A stretch of 64,000 nt of DNA from Gambelia wislizenii (GCA_030847615.1 JAUMIR010000011.1:38237001-38301000); one strand, 5' to 3'; shown: positions 51,243 to 62,690, numbered from the stretch's first letter. Notes: generated by a model not told the origin, from the letters alone. Program-made: numbers and translations.

Positions 51243-51868
51243 AGGGCTTGTCTATACGAGGCAATAAAATGTGGATTGATGCGCACTAACGCCAATTCGC
51301 AGCAGCTTTCATTTGTCTCCATGTGTTTTTTTCAAGATTGTAGGCATGCGGAGCTAGGTATCTGCATTTGCTGTTCAAACAGGCTTACCTGCAAATCAAG
51401 AAGGCAAGCACAAGGGAATTACTTGTGTTTTTATTGTCACCAGTTTGCTCCCACCAGAGTTTTTTTTAAAAGCAAATCCAAGATGCAGAAGTGCGATTTT
51501 CCACTTAAATGAACAGGGAAAAAAAGAAAGAAAGAAGGCTGTTTCATCACCTCAGCACACATTTGCTACAGCAAAAATCCAATATGGCCATTTTCCTCTC
51601 CCTGCGCACGTCCAACCAATTAGCTTTCCACTTCCGTTCTTATTGGGAATGCGCAACAAAGCAAATCAGTTGTCCCAACAAGTGGGAATGTGCATTTTCT
51701 TTGGAGATTTTTAAAAAATATGGGGGAAAGCCGCAAAGGGTTTTCCCACAGAATATTTGAAGTTTTTGCCCCCCACTTCTGAATACGGCAAAATGTTGTG
51801 GGATCCCATTGGGACAAAATGTATTCTCAAATTCTCTGAGGAGTATTCTTTCCATATAGACAAGTCCT
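51243..51868. mobile_element. Terminal-inverted-repeat element, about 626 bp
   Basis: AGGGCTTGTCTATA at the left and TATAGACAAGTCCT at the right are inverted repeats. No coding frame of a transposase is visible. The superfamily is uncertain (hAT-like ends). Confidence 0.7.
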
Positions 51869-52490
51869 ATGTCAGACTGACCTCAATCAGTTGAAGTCCA
51901 ACTCAACATGCAAACCATTGCTGCCTTTTTCCCTACGTAGTATGTTTGCCTGTTTAGCCTGGTGGAGAATTCATCACCTCTCAAATCCTGGCATTGCCCT
52001 ATAGCCCTGCCCTGTGCTTTTAAACATCAAAAATTATCTTTTCCCTGCCCCCAAACAGAAATGGACTTCTGGACACTAGCCCCCTGCCTTTGGCCGGCCA
52101 TGCAGCCCACAGTGTCCAAACTTGGGGTGGGGGTTTGCCCCTGGACCGCATGGCAGTTGCTTACCCGTGCCCTACACCAACAGCAGAAGCTGACCCTATT
52201 TTTAAAAAATCAATATGCTGATATTTCCAAAATGTTTGGCCATAATCCAGCATTGGTTGTCGGAGACTCATACCTGAATACCTGTTTTTCTGTCATCCCA
52301 TGGGTGACTCCTTAGAAATAACCAAGAAATAACTTGGGCTTACTCCTGAGTAAAGCTGTCCAGGTTTTCACTGTAAGGCTACAGTCCTATGCAAACCCAT
52401 TTATTTGGGGGAAAGCCACTCTGATTGGCGGGTGGTGGTGGTGGGTGCCTTAATATGTACATGCACAAGATTTTTCAGTCCAGTTGTCCC

Positions 52491-52681
52491 TCCGTATCCA
52501 CAGATTTGATATCTACGGATTTAAGTACTCACGGCTTGAAAATATTCTTAAAAAAATAATAATCCCAAAAGCAAACCTTGATTTTGCCATTTTATATAAG
52601 GGACACCATTTTGCTATGCCATTTGGTATCCACGAAAGGGGGTCCTGGAACAAAACCCCAGTGAATACGAAGGGACAGGTG
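52491..52681. mobile_element. Tigger-like MITE, opposite orientation
   Basis: CAGTTGTCCCTCCGTATCCA at the left and GAATACGAAGGGACAGGTG at the right; inner GGGGGTCCTGGAACAAAACC is the reverse of the 54337 copy. Confidence 0.8.
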
Positions 52682-52683
52682 TA

Positions 52684-53289
52684 CAAAAACATTTTGTATA
52701 GTTGTATAGCTGCATCGTAGGCTTATTAAGTGGGAATTATGTCTAGGATTAACTGGAATATTGCTGTGAAAGAGGAGAGAGCAACTGCAGAAGATGGGGT
52801 AGGCAGTTTTTGGCTCCAGGGAACTTCCAGGCTGCTGGATTTGCCCCCCAAATTATGAAAAAAGATAAATCCAACTTGAAGTGTCCAGAAGTCCATTTCT
52901 ACTTTTGAAAAGCTGATTTTTAAAAAGTGTTAAATTTGGGGAGGGTGGTGTTTCTTTGCCACCTGTTCAAAAAGGTAAACTGCTTTGCCTGCCCCAAATG
53001 GATGGGAATTTTCCCCCCCAGTCGGGCTGAATGATTTTGGCCTGTTCTACTCCTACCAAACCAGAGCTTCCAAAAGTTACTTTTTTTGTACTCAGTTCCT
53101 AGAATCACCCCCCCAAAAATTAACTTCCAAGCTCTCTTGCAAACTCAGCTAATTTTTATTTTTTTTATATTTTATTTTTATTTTAATTTTTTTCCCGCCC
53201 AGCTTAGGCCTAAGCTGAAAGAGAGAACCAGCCATTTGTGAATTTGCATATGCTTAAATATGCATTAATTACTAAACACCTTTACCCAC
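52684..53289. other. Intergenic upstream of NONO, nothing recognised
   Basis: AT-rich, with a T/A run at 53150-53195. No gene seen. Confidence 0.4.
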
Positions 53290-53699
53290 CGCCCAGGTCT
53301 ACCTATTGCGCTAATTGCAGCGCGGCCCCTTTAAAGAAAGAGCGCCGCTCCCCAGTGCGCGTGCGCGGGCCTGGCTCGCTCTCTTTCGCCTCCTTCTCCC
53401 CCCCTCCCCTCGCGCGCGCGCGCTTTCTCCTGCCCCCTTTGTCCCTTTCCTCGCTTTCTCAACCTAACATGACTGAGAAGGAAGCTCTTCGAGCAGCGAT
53501 TGGTCACGCTTTGCGCGGGCTGGGGAAAAGAGGGGGGTTCAGAGAAGCCACCCAATCAGCGGCAGGGACGTCGCTTACGCACGGCAACGGCTCTTGATGA
53601 GCAGCCCTGTCGGCCACTCAACGCCGGCTCAGCTGAGGCTTCTCGGCCAATGGAGAGGCCCGGGGCCACGCGACCGCAGCGGCAGGAGGGAACGGTTTC

Positions 53700-53986
53700 C
53701 GGCGCCCCCCCCGCCTCCCCCCTCTCTTTTTTCTCTGAGGCGAAAAAAGGGCCGCGCGCGGTCGGTCGGTGGCTTCGTAGGCCGGCCGGCGGGAGCGAGT
53801 GACGGGAGCCGGGGCTGAGGAGCCGGGAAAGGAGGCCGCCGACGCCGCTGGGTCCCTCGAGGCCGGGCGGAGGAAGAAGGGGCGGAAAGGGAGAGGCAGC
53901 GTCGCCGGGCCTCACCGCCGCCGCCGCCGCCGCCGCCTCAGGAAGGAAGGAAAGAAGGAAGGAAGGAGGGAAGGAAACGCGCCCGA
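53700..53986 (+). other. NONO: Probable non-coding exon 1 of NONO
   Basis: It ends at a donor CCCGA|GTGAGT (53986/53987) and contains a GCC-repeat stretch (53918-53938) and a GGAA-rich stretch. NONO has a non-coding first exon in mammals. The 5' border is a guess. Confidence 0.5.
53918..53938. repeat. (GCC)n trinucleotide repeat in NONO 5'UTR
   Basis: About seven CCG units in the presumed 5'UTR. Confidence 0.85.
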
Positions 53987-54336
53987 GTGAGTGAGTGAGG
54001 GGAGGCCGGGAGGCCGGGGAGCCGCCTCAGCCCCGACGCCCTCGCCGGCCCGGCCTGGATTGGGACCCCCCCCAAAAAAAATTGCCAAAAAAATACCCCC
54101 TCCCCGAGGCCCCCTTTCCCTGAGGAGAGGCTCCGGGGTCCTCGGCGCCGCCCCGTCTCCGGGCGCCACCTCGTTTTGAGGGATGGGGTTGCGGGAGGAG
54201 AGGAGGAAGCCAGCCCTCCATTTTAAAATTTCAAGACAGGAATTTTTCCCTCTCTGTTTTTGTGTGACTACAGTGGTGTGTGTGTGTGTGTGTACGCAAG
54301 TGCGAAGGTTTATATATTGCGTATATATTGTATATA

Positions 54337-54564
54337 CAGTTGTCCCTTCCTATTCGCGGGGGTTTGGTTCCAGGACCCCCTTTCGTGGATACCCAAATCC
54401 GTGAATACTCAAATCCCGTTATATGCAATGGCATCGTAAAATGGTGTCTCTGATATAATAAGATGGCAAAATCAACAAGGTTTGCTTTTGGGATTATTAT
54501 ATTTTACAGAATATTTATAAAGAATATTTATAATATGAAATCCGTGGATACGGAGGGACAACTG
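54337..54564. mobile_element. Tigger-like MITE with TA target duplication
   Basis: CAGTTGTCCCTTCCTATTCG to CGGAGGGACAACTG, flanked by TA. In unit 1 of the tandem array, NONO intron 1. Confidence 0.88.
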
Positions 54565-54672
54565 TACACAGATTATTTTTCCCCCCTCTATTTTTGTGTG
54601 AATAGAGGTGTGTGTGTGCGCGCGCGCGCGCAAGTGTGCAAAGATTTATATATTGCATATATATTGTATATA

Positions 54673-54914
54673 CAGTTGTCCCTTCCTATTCGCGGGGGTT
54701 TGGTTCCAGGACCCCCTTTCATGGATACCAAAATCTGTGACTACTCCGGTCCCATTATATGCAATGGCATAGTAGTAAAATGGTGTCCCTGATATAATAA
54801 GATGGCAAAATCAACAAGGTTTGCTTTTTGGGTTATTATTTTTTAAAGAATATTTTCAAGCTGTGGATACTTAAACTTGTGGATACAGAATCCGTGGATA
54901 CGGAGGGACAACTG
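54673..54914. mobile_element. Tigger-like MITE, second copy in the array
   Basis: Same ends and TA flanks as 54337-54564; differs by small indels. Confidence 0.88.
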
Positions 54915-55229
54915 TACACAGCTGAATTTTTTCCTCTTTTTTGTGTGAATAGATGGTGTGTATATGCATGTGCGAAGATTTACATGTTGCATATATATTG
55001 TATACAGTATATTTAAGTATGTAGGTAACTTTTGTGTACAGTACTGGTCCCCCAATCCTTGGTGAGTTCTGGCCAGAGGAGGCCTATTGAAGCCATGGGC
55101 TTTACCCCTACGTGTTGATTTCACCATTGAACGCAGGGGATGGGTTGGTCTGCTCACCACAAGGTGTAATTCATGCAATAAAATATTAACACATGTACTC
55201 TCTCTGCCTGTCTGTATGCACTTACTTGG

Positions 55230-55475
55230 GCCAAATCCACACTACACAAATAATAATAATCAAGTTTGAAACTGGGATCATTATTTATTTGCCATGGCTC
55301 CTTCTTATGGAATCCTGTGATTTGCAGTTTTACGAGGTCATTTTAGCCTTCGCTGCTGACCAAAGAGAAGGGTGGTGCTTCAGCAAAACTACAATTCCAT
55401 AAGAAGGAGCCGTGGCAACTGGTCCAGTTTCAAACTGGATTCTTAATTGTGTAATGTGTATTTGGCCTTCAAGAA
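55230..55475. mobile_element. Fold-back MITE
   Basis: CAAATCCACACTACACAAAT pairs with ATTGTGTAATGTGTATTTGG; inner TTATGGAATCCTGTGATTTG. Family of 12776. Confidence 0.75.
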
Positions 55476-55534
55476 TTCTGAAGACGGGAGCAGTCGCCAC
55501 TAACCTAATTTCCAAATTAATCCAGAGAAGATCT

Positions 55535-55700
55535 GAGTCTGTGGTATTTCAAACTGGGTTATTTTTGTAGTGTGGATGCATTCCTTCCTATCGAGTCCTG
55601 GGATTTGTAGTTTTACAAGGTATTTTTAACTTCTGCCAAAGAGTGCTGGTGCCTTGCCAAACTGCAAATCCCAGGATTCCATAGGAAGCAGTTGCATCTT
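55535..55700. mobile_element. Fold-back MITE
   Basis: GAGTCCTGGGATTTGTAGTT pairs with AACTGCAAATCCCAGGATTC. Same family. Confidence 0.7.
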
Positions 55701-55844
55701 GTGTTTATGGCATGGTCCCCTCCTCATTTGCTAGCCATGGTGAGTAGGTGGTCCTATTTGCTGTGCCTTCCCTCTCCCCTTTCAGCCCTCATAGTATTGG
55801 GTGGTGGGGGGGGGGGTAATGCCAAGTCCTGACAGCAGGACCCC

Positions 55845-56220
55845 AAGTTGGAAAAGACCCAAGGGCCATCCACTCCAACCCCCTTCTGCCTTTTCCCCAA
55901 CACGGGGCCCACTATAATAACAGTACAGTATAAATTAAACCAAAATTGGTTTAAAAGATAGTTAAAATGTGATGACGATGAAGATTATTAAAATTCAACA
56001 CACCCAAATTAAAAGACCTTTAGCCAGCCAACTCAGGGTCCTTGCTACCTCAGAGAATCAAGAGTTGGAAGAGGCCACAAGGGCCATCTAGTCCAACCCC
56101 CTCCTGCCATGCAGGAATACCCAATCAAAGCACTCCCGACAGATGGCCATCCAGCCTCTGTTTAAAAACCTCCAAAGATGGAGAATCCACCACACTCCCA
56201 GGCAGCAGCGGATTCCACTC
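55845..56220 (-). mobile_element. CR1 LINE 3' ends
   Basis: AGAGTTGGAAGAGGCCACAA and GGCCATCCAGCCTCTGTTTA are reverse-complement CR1 3'UTR; a shorter piece at 55847-55900 is a second copy. Confidence 0.75.
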
Positions 56221-56567
56221 TCCAGGTTCTGTCATAGTTGTAGTTCTCCAGGTTGAGTCTCAGTTTCCAATTTCCAGTGGGCGAGGTTGTAGACACACAC
56301 ACAACACCCCAAATACCCACACCCATCGCCTGCTCTGGTCTAAAATTTGGGGTTGGATCCTGTTTGTTTTACATTGTGGGGTTTCTTTCCCCACAAGACC
56401 TACACAGTTTACAACAAAGTTAAAACAAGACAGCTAAAAGCTTGGTGATAAAAAAGTTAAAACACAATAAATAAACTATTATATTAAAACATGTTACTTT
56501 AACATTAATCTGTAACAAAAATGTATTAATTAAAATATTTTTTTTAAAAAATAGTAACAACGTAGCA

Positions 56568-56722
56568 TGCGTGTATGTGCCTTCCAGTTGCCTGTCAGTG
56601 TATGGTGACCCCATTAATTTCATAATGTTTTCATAGAGTGGAATCTTCAGTGGTGGTTTTGCTAGTTCCTTCCTCTGAAATATTGCCTACAGCACCTGGG
56701 ATTCCTTGGCAGTCCTTATGGG
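56568..56722 (-). mobile_element. 5S-SINE body, truncated
   Basis: CCTTCCAGTTGCCTGTCAGT and TTCCTTCCTCTGAAATATTG match the other 5S-SINEs. A short fold-back (56725-56825) abuts it. Confidence 0.7.
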
Positions 56723-56862
56723 CTTGCAGAAGGTTCTTCTTTTTGGACTGTCACTCCCAGAATCCTATGCTAGCTGGGGGATTCTGGGAGTGACAGTCCA
56801 AAAGGCACCTTTTAACATGCTCTGGAAGTTGTAGCCTGCAGCATTTGGGAGAAACGGACCAA

Positions 56863-58190
56863 GGTGTGTGCATGTGCCTTCAAGTCTCCTGTCAACTTAT
56901 GGCAACCTCATGAATTTCCCAGGGTTTTCTTAGGCAAGGAACATTCAGATATGGTTTTGCCAATTCCTTCCTCTGAAACGTAGCCTACAGCGCCTGACAT
57001 TTCTTGGTGGTCTCCCACCCAAGTACTATTATTTATGCAATTCATATGCTACCTTTCTCCTGAAGTGGGACCCAAGGCAGCTCAAAAGCAAAATGATAGC
57101 TAAAACTAATTAAAATCAATTAAAACCATACAAAATAAAAAAAAATAGAAACAAATACAAACACACCCTGATAAAAGATCCGTGGGCACAGTTAGATATC
57201 AAAGATTTGCTTGAATAAAAACATTTTTGCCTGATGAAAAGAAAGCAGGGGGGGGGTCCTAGCCTCCCACAGCAGAGCGTTCCAGAGGGTAGGAGAAGCC
57301 ACTGAGAAGGCTCTCTCAAGTCCTCACCAATCTAGCCTGTCATGGTGGTGGGACCGAGAGAAAGCCTTCCACTGAAGATCTCAAAACCCTTGCATGTTCA
57401 TAGAGGGAGATACAATCTTTCAGATAGTCTGGACCCAAGCCATATAGGGCTTTATAGGTCATGACCAGCACGTTGAGTTATACCTGGAAATGAGCCAGTA
57501 GCCATTGAAGCTGTTTTAACAAGGGAGTTATAGGCTTCCTATAACTGGCCCTGGACAGCATTCTGTCTGCAGCATTCTGGACAGTAGTCCAAATGGGATA
57601 TAGTCAAGGCATGTGTCACTGTAGCCACATCTGATGTCTCAAGAAACGGGTACAGATGGTGCACTAGTTTTAGCTGTGCAAATCCACTGATGAGACCTGG
57701 ACATCCAGGCTCAGAGCTGTGTCCAGGAGAACACCCAAACTGCAGACCTGAGATTTCAGGGTGTGTGTGACCCCATCCAGCACAGGCAGAGTGCCTGTTT
57801 CCTTTCAACTGACCTGGAGCTGTCTTCTGTCTTGTCTGTTGTCTGGATTAAGTTTCAATTTGTTTGCCCTTATCCAGTCCATTACTGACAACAGGAATTG
57901 GCTAAGTACCAAAACAGCTTCCTTGGAACCAGATGGGAAGAAGAGATAGAGTTGGGTGTCATCAGATATTGGTGACACTGTTCCCCAAAACTCGGAGGAC
58001 CTCTCCCAGCAGATGTTAAATAGCACGGGGGACAAGACAGACCCCTGAGGGACCCCACAGGCCAATGACCAGGACATCGAATAGGAGTTCCCCAGCACCA
58101 CCTTCTGAGTTCACCCCTCCTAGAAAGTACTAACCAGAGCTGTCCCTGCTTAGCTTACAGGTTCTGGTACCTTTAGGATATTTATTTACT
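56863..58190 (-). mobile_element. 5S-rRNA-derived SINE split by a nested L2
   Basis: The left part (56863-57028) ends GGTCTCCCACCCAAGTACTA; the right part (58125-58190) resumes AAGTACTAACCAGAGCTGTC, the reverse complement of 5S rRNA. The insertion between is flanked by the 8-bp duplication AAGTACTA. Confidence 0.88.
57029..58124 (-). mobile_element. Nested L2 LINE, 5'-shortened, with reverse transcriptase remnant
   Basis: Minus strand: RT motif region GVPQGSVLSPVLFNI and DDTQLY (within 57805-58101), then PDNRQD, 3'UTR and an AATAA tail at the left border. RT catalytic surroundings are damaged (YADD reads SDD) and the frame is broken downstream, so it is dead. Flanked by AAGTACTA at 57021-57028 and 58125-58132. 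Confidence 0.88.
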
Positions 58191-58199
58191 CCCCCATAA

Positions 58200-58565
58200 A
58201 AATACCCTTTTCTCTCACTAGTTAATCCTCAAATGCCTGTTTAAATGAAAAAGTCTGCATGCTGGGAGAAAGGGGGTTGGTTGGTCAGTCTAGCCTTTTG
58301 TAGGAGGGAGTTCCACTGCCTAGGAACGGCCTCCAAGGAAGCCCTGTCTCCTAACTGGGCATGTCTCTGACAGTGGTGGGACTGAGGGAAAGTCCTCCTC
58401 CATAGATCTTAGAACCTGTGAGATACAATCCTTCAGATGGTGTGGACCATAGCAGTATAGGGATTTGCTGGTCATAATCAGCAATTGAATTGTTCAGAGG
58501 AATGAACAGGCAGCCAGTGAAGCTGTTTCAACAGGGGAGCCACATGTTTCCTGTTGCTTGTAGCC
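58200..58565 (-). mobile_element. L2 LINE 3' region
   Basis: GGAGGGAGTTCCACTGCCTA and CAGCCAGTGAAGCTGTTTCA correspond to 57280-57515 of the nested L2. Confidence 0.65.
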
Positions 58566-59014
58566 AGCAGCGTAGCGTCTGTGTTGCTAAGGTTTGGGGA
58601 GCAGGGGGGGTTGTGGGGTGCCTGTGTCCCTAAAGCTCCTGCTGCCTTTACTCAACCTGTGAGAGCCTTAAAGGGGTTATATTCCCATCCAGCCACCACC
58701 CTTCGGGCTCCTCTTTAAATGTAAATGCTAGGGGATGCAGGGGAGGGCTGCTTCATTCTGTGTCTTAGTGGGGCCATGAACATGCTCTGGGTTGAAATCC
58801 AAATTTTAAAGGAGCTAGCCAAGCTGTTAAACTCCTTTTGGGGCTTTTGGCTCAACATATTGGATAACTCCTTTGACTTATAAGCTGGGGAAGATTCACT
58901 GCCCCACTGACATGGGAGCTACCAGTCTTCAGAGCTTCCAGGGGGGAAAACCTGCCCTCTGCCCTCGATACTCCGCCTTAATCAAGGTGCTCCTGTGCCA
59001 CTTTCTTTCCGTAG
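58566..59014 (+). other. End of NONO 5' intron
   Basis: No repeat recognised; ends in a pyrimidine-rich acceptor CACTTTCTTTCCGTAG at 58999-59014. Confidence 0.6.
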
Positions 59015-59091
59015 GTTGAAAGATGCAGGGCAACAAGGGCTTCGCTATGGAGAAGCAAAACCATACTCCAAGGAAGCAGCACCAGCACCAT

Positions 59092-59126
<35 letters not shown>

Positions 59127-59170
59127 ACAACAACCCAGCCCGGCTAATGGGCAGCAGGCCAACAACCAAA
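59015..59170 (+). CDS. NONO: NONO first coding exon (5' part of gene)
   Basis: Start of the DBHS-family protein NONO (p54nrb), a nuclear RNA/DNA-binding paraspeckle protein active in transcription, splicing and DNA repair. ATG at 59023, eight bases after the acceptor. Product: [20 protein letters not shown]-rich stretch with 14 consecutive Gln (residues 24-37, mixed CAG/CAA codons), then [12 protein letters not shown]. It matches human [18 protein letters not shown] and ANGQQAS. 49 codons plus one base; donor A|GTGAGT. The protein continues into the next exon in phase. Confidence 0.96.
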
Positions 59171-61009
59171 GTGAGTTCCTGGTTCTTTGCGTAGGAAAGG
59201 CAGAGGAATCAGCATAGCTTTCCTTTGTTCAGAACACAGTTTGAAAGACAGTGAGAGGAAAGCAGCCATCCTGTTTCTGACAGACTTGCTTTACACTCAG
59301 AGAGCACCTCTGAAGTCTGAGTGTGTCCAGTTGCATTATATGATTTATTTATTTTATTTGCATGCTGCATTTGCACACCCTGGGAATTTGTGGTTGGTTG
59401 TCACTTGCATATATATATATATATATATACACAAAGAGGCTGCATATTAGTTTGGAACTGTGTGATAATCTGAAGCGGTCCTTGGATTCCTTAGAATGCT
59501 CTCCCAATGAGGTGTGAGTGTCCAGTGGAGCACACCCTACCCAAGCCTTCCTGGCAGCCTTGAGGGGTACGAGGTGCAGGTGGTGCAGTTCTCTGTAGAT
59601 GGCCTAAGACGTTGCAGCTGTTCCATGACTGGATGTAGGCCATCAGGCATGAACACGTATGAGGCAAACCAAAATACATCACGCTAGCTTTTGGAGCTCT
59701 CTGGGGGCTTCTTCATCAGGCCAAAATTGTTCAAAAATCACATAAGGGAAGGAAATTGATGGTGTTAATGTTACAGGTCTACATCTTTCTTGAGGCTGAG
59801 GTGTTACTGTCATATTGGGCTGAGAGTCTGAAGTTGGTTCAGAAGAGCCCCAGAAAGAACATCCCAGAGAAGTCCAGAATGGAAATAGCTCTTGTTCTGT
59901 GTTTTGGTACAAATCTTTTCGTCAGTTACCACTGAATAGGTCTGGGGTATCTTTCTGAGGTCCTAAAGAGGCATGTAATGTGCCTTCCCAAAGTTGCCAC
60001 ATATTGTTTCTACCCTCTTCAGCACTTCTGTTGGGGGTGTGCCCCTGTCTCCACCAATATGATAAATAAAAATCTTGTGGTTTTTCTTTTTGCAGACTAA
60101 GGTTTCTGAAACTTCCATTGCAGTACTTAAAGTGGCATAGAATAGCTAAACATGTATTGTTTACTGATGCTGTTTCAGTGGTCTAAGCGTACAGTTTTTT
60201 TTAAAGTACAAGGACTTCTTTAACATGTAGCATAGTTAAATGGGCGAGTAAATAAGGAAATGTGCAGCTTAGCTTGCTAATGCTTTTGGAGCAGATACTT
60301 TAGATTTGTCTGTTGCTTTCAAAGATCATTGGTTTTTCTCTGGGCTTCATGAACACTCAATGGCTTTCTGTCTCCATCTGGCCTTTGATGCATATTTCTT
60401 CTGTCTCTGCACTCTTTCTCACTGTTTTGAGCACTTGATCACCTTGCGTTGCTTGATTTCCCCCCCCCTTCCCATTCCAGCAATGTGTAATTACTTCAAG
60501 CATCCAGTAAGACTGATTTGGGGCTTGGGTCTGGCTTTGCTGAGACATAGGACGGTGCGTGTGCCGAATGGCATTGTCTTTGGGGCCTATCTTTTGAGTT
60601 GCTTCTCAGAACTGTAGACTTGCAGGCGGCTGTCTGAGGAACCACATGCCACGTGCCGTGCCTGTAAGTGCTGCTGCTGCTAAATCTTTGCTGGTCCAGC
60701 TGCTGTGATGCTCTGGCTGGCCTGTAGGTGGCTTTTGGCTGCCAGTCTGTGGGCACGCTCCCTTATCTGCGCAGGGCAAAGTTTGGGACAAGAATCTTCT
60801 TCTTCCTGGCTGGGCAGCTACGCAGTTGTTCCTCTGTGATGGTTTCTGGCAGCTCTTCCTCTTGCTGGTTCGTGCTGTTGCGATACTTGGAAGCTGGTTG
60901 TGTTGGGAGACTTGGTTAATGTTCTGATCTCTTTACTCCTGAACTGTGTTAACACTTGGCATTTGTTCCCCCAATTTTGTAGAGCGATTCTGTACCTTAT
61001 TCCCCTCAG
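59171..61009 (+). other. NONO intron between coding exons 1 and 2
   Basis: 1.84 kb, mostly unrecognised; a TA run at 59409-59428. Ends TTATTCCCCTCAG. A second AG (TTTTGTAG, 60982) lies upstream but would not keep the frame of known NONO. Confidence 0.6.
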
Positions 61010-61203
61010 ATGAAGGCCTGACGATTGACCTGAAGAACTTCCGAAAACCTGGTGAAAAGACCTTCACCCAGAGGAGTCGCCTGTTTGTGGGGAACCTGCC
61101 CCCTGATATCACTGAGGAAGAGATGAGGAAGCTCTTTGAAAAATATGGGAAGGCTGGCGAAGTGTTCATTCATAAGGACAAAGGCTTTGGCTTTATTCGG
61201 CTG
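61010..61203 (+). CDS. NONO: NONO second coding exon, start of RRM1
   Basis: After A|AT (Asn) it reads [60 protein letters not shown] and FIRL, virtually identical to the human protein. It holds RRM1 beta1 (RNP2, LFVGNL) and most of RNP1 (KGFGFIRL). Donor CTG|GTGAGT. The rest of NONO (RRM2, NOPS, coiled coil) lies beyond the window. Confidence 0.97.
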
Positions 61204-62514
61204 GTGAGTGGCTTTAGTGGAGTCTTTACTGCATTCTGGAGTTTGGAGGAAGATGTGCTGAGTAGCTAAGAGGGCTTGGCAGAGTGTATTGTAAGGAGTG
61301 TGAGTGCTGGATGTGGTACCACCCTCTGAGAAAGCACATTTTGCCAAGATGTTTCTGAGTTGGAGCTCATTGATGGCTTCTGTTGTTACGTCAAGGAGAA
61401 AAGGCGGCTGGTGACCATTGGCCCGTGGCCAAACATCCTCCCCAGGGAAGTGGGGCCCTTACAGCCGCCAGGCATAAGCTGGCTGGTTCCTTCATGACCC
61501 GCATCTCTCCTGTCCCCATCTGTTGATTGTAGCGAGGTCTCTTTCACATCAAGATTTCCCAGTAGTGGCCAGGAAGAGGGGGAAATGCCAGATGCCTGCA
61601 GCCGCTGAGCTCTTGAGGCTGGTGGCTAATTCTTCTGCTCTCCTAGTCTAGGTCTTTGCAGAGCCGAGCAGCAGATTTCAGGGTAAGGGTGGGGATTTTG
61701 TGGCCCTCCAGATGTTCCTGGCCTGCAGCTCCCAGCATTCCTCACCATTGGGCTATGATGGATAGGGCTGATGGGAGTTGTGGACCAAGAGTATCTTGAG
61801 GGGCTCATGATTCCCACTCCTGTTTAGTATTGGGGGGGGGGAGAAGCCGAGTAGCCTTATTCCACCACACAGTTGTCTTTCCTGTTGAAAGGGTGTATCA
61901 AGGTGGGAGGAAAGCATGAGTGATATGAGATAGTGTATTTGCATGTATTCAAGTTATTACAAAAATGATGGAAGTGAAATACAGCATCGCCAACTCGGCA
62001 GAGGAACAACAGTGACCTTCTTTCTTGAATAAAATAAACATATATTCAGAATTACATGTAAGCACTTGGCCTCTGGGTAAAATTTATGCTATTTTAGTCA
62101 GAATGTACCAATATTTGGTTCCAAATGAATGTATGGAATTACAGCCTGAAAGTTATGACTGACCTTTTAAAATAAATTGTGAGTAATAAGCCAGCCACCC
62201 AAGATCTCTCACCTGAAGTTACAAAGAAACAATGCTATTGGGATAAATCAAAATTAAGTGGGGCTTAAATTATTTACCTCATAGGTCTGCTGTAGTCTAA
62301 TTAGGTTGAATGTTGTTTTTCTACCCTTGCCTAGCATTCTTTTAGCACCAGTGTTCCAGTTAATGCTTCCTTTTCCCACATACTTGGTTTGTTATGCCTT
62401 ATCCTGCAGTGCCTAAATGTACAGTAACATTCTAAAGTGTCTTTTTAATCATAAGGTTCCTTGTAGTGGGCCTTTTGTAGTAAGAATTTTATACATTTCT
62501 ATATAATGGTAAGA

Positions 62515-62690
62515 GCTGTTCGCAAGTGGAATGCACTGCCCCAGAGTGTGGTGGAATCTCCTCCTTTGGAGGTTTTTAAACAGGCTGGGTGACTATTTGT
62601 TGGGAATGATTTGATTGTATATTCCTGCATGGCAGGGGGTTGGACTGGATGGCCCTTGTGGTCTCTTCCAACTCTATGATTTATGCCATG
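62515..62690 (+). mobile_element. CR1 LINE 3' end
   Basis: GTGGAATGCACTGCCCCAGA, GGTGGAATCTCCTCCTTTGG, then GGTTGGACTGGATGGCCCTT and CTCTTCCAACTCTATGATTT. Classical CR1 3' end. Confidence 0.85.

Larger units (their letters stand above)
53290..54180 (+). promoter_or_regulatory. NONO: CpG island, NONO promoter
   Basis: GC-rich, TATA-less stretch with CCAAT boxes at 53499-53503 (reversed), 53552-53556 and 53647-53651, an ETS-type CCGGAA (minus, 53697-53702), and a CGCGCG run at 53410-53420. Fits a housekeeping promoter. Confidence 0.8.
54243..55020. repeat. Three-copy tandem duplication, unit about 335-350 bp
   Basis: Each unit starts with TTTTTGTGTGAATAG-like sequence, a GT run and GTGCGAAGGTTTATATATTG, then TATATACAG. 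Units start near 54243, 54576 and 54925. Units 1 and 2 contain a Tigger-like MITE; unit 3 stops where the MITE would begin. Confidence 0.85.

Noticed and set aside
53238..53597. Open frame upstream of NONO (119 residues)
   Set aside because: Promoter CpG island, no protein similarity; NONO start at 59023 is clear.
57805..58101. Possible reverse transcriptase gene
   Set aside because: Real RT similarity, but a broken L2 remnant nested in a SINE, with damaged catalytic surroundings and no full ORF.
60966..61009. Earlier NONO acceptor at TTTTGTAG (60982)
   Set aside because: Using it would insert 27 bases including frame [13 protein letters not shown] sequence before the known NEGLTIDL start; possible as a rare variant but not needed.
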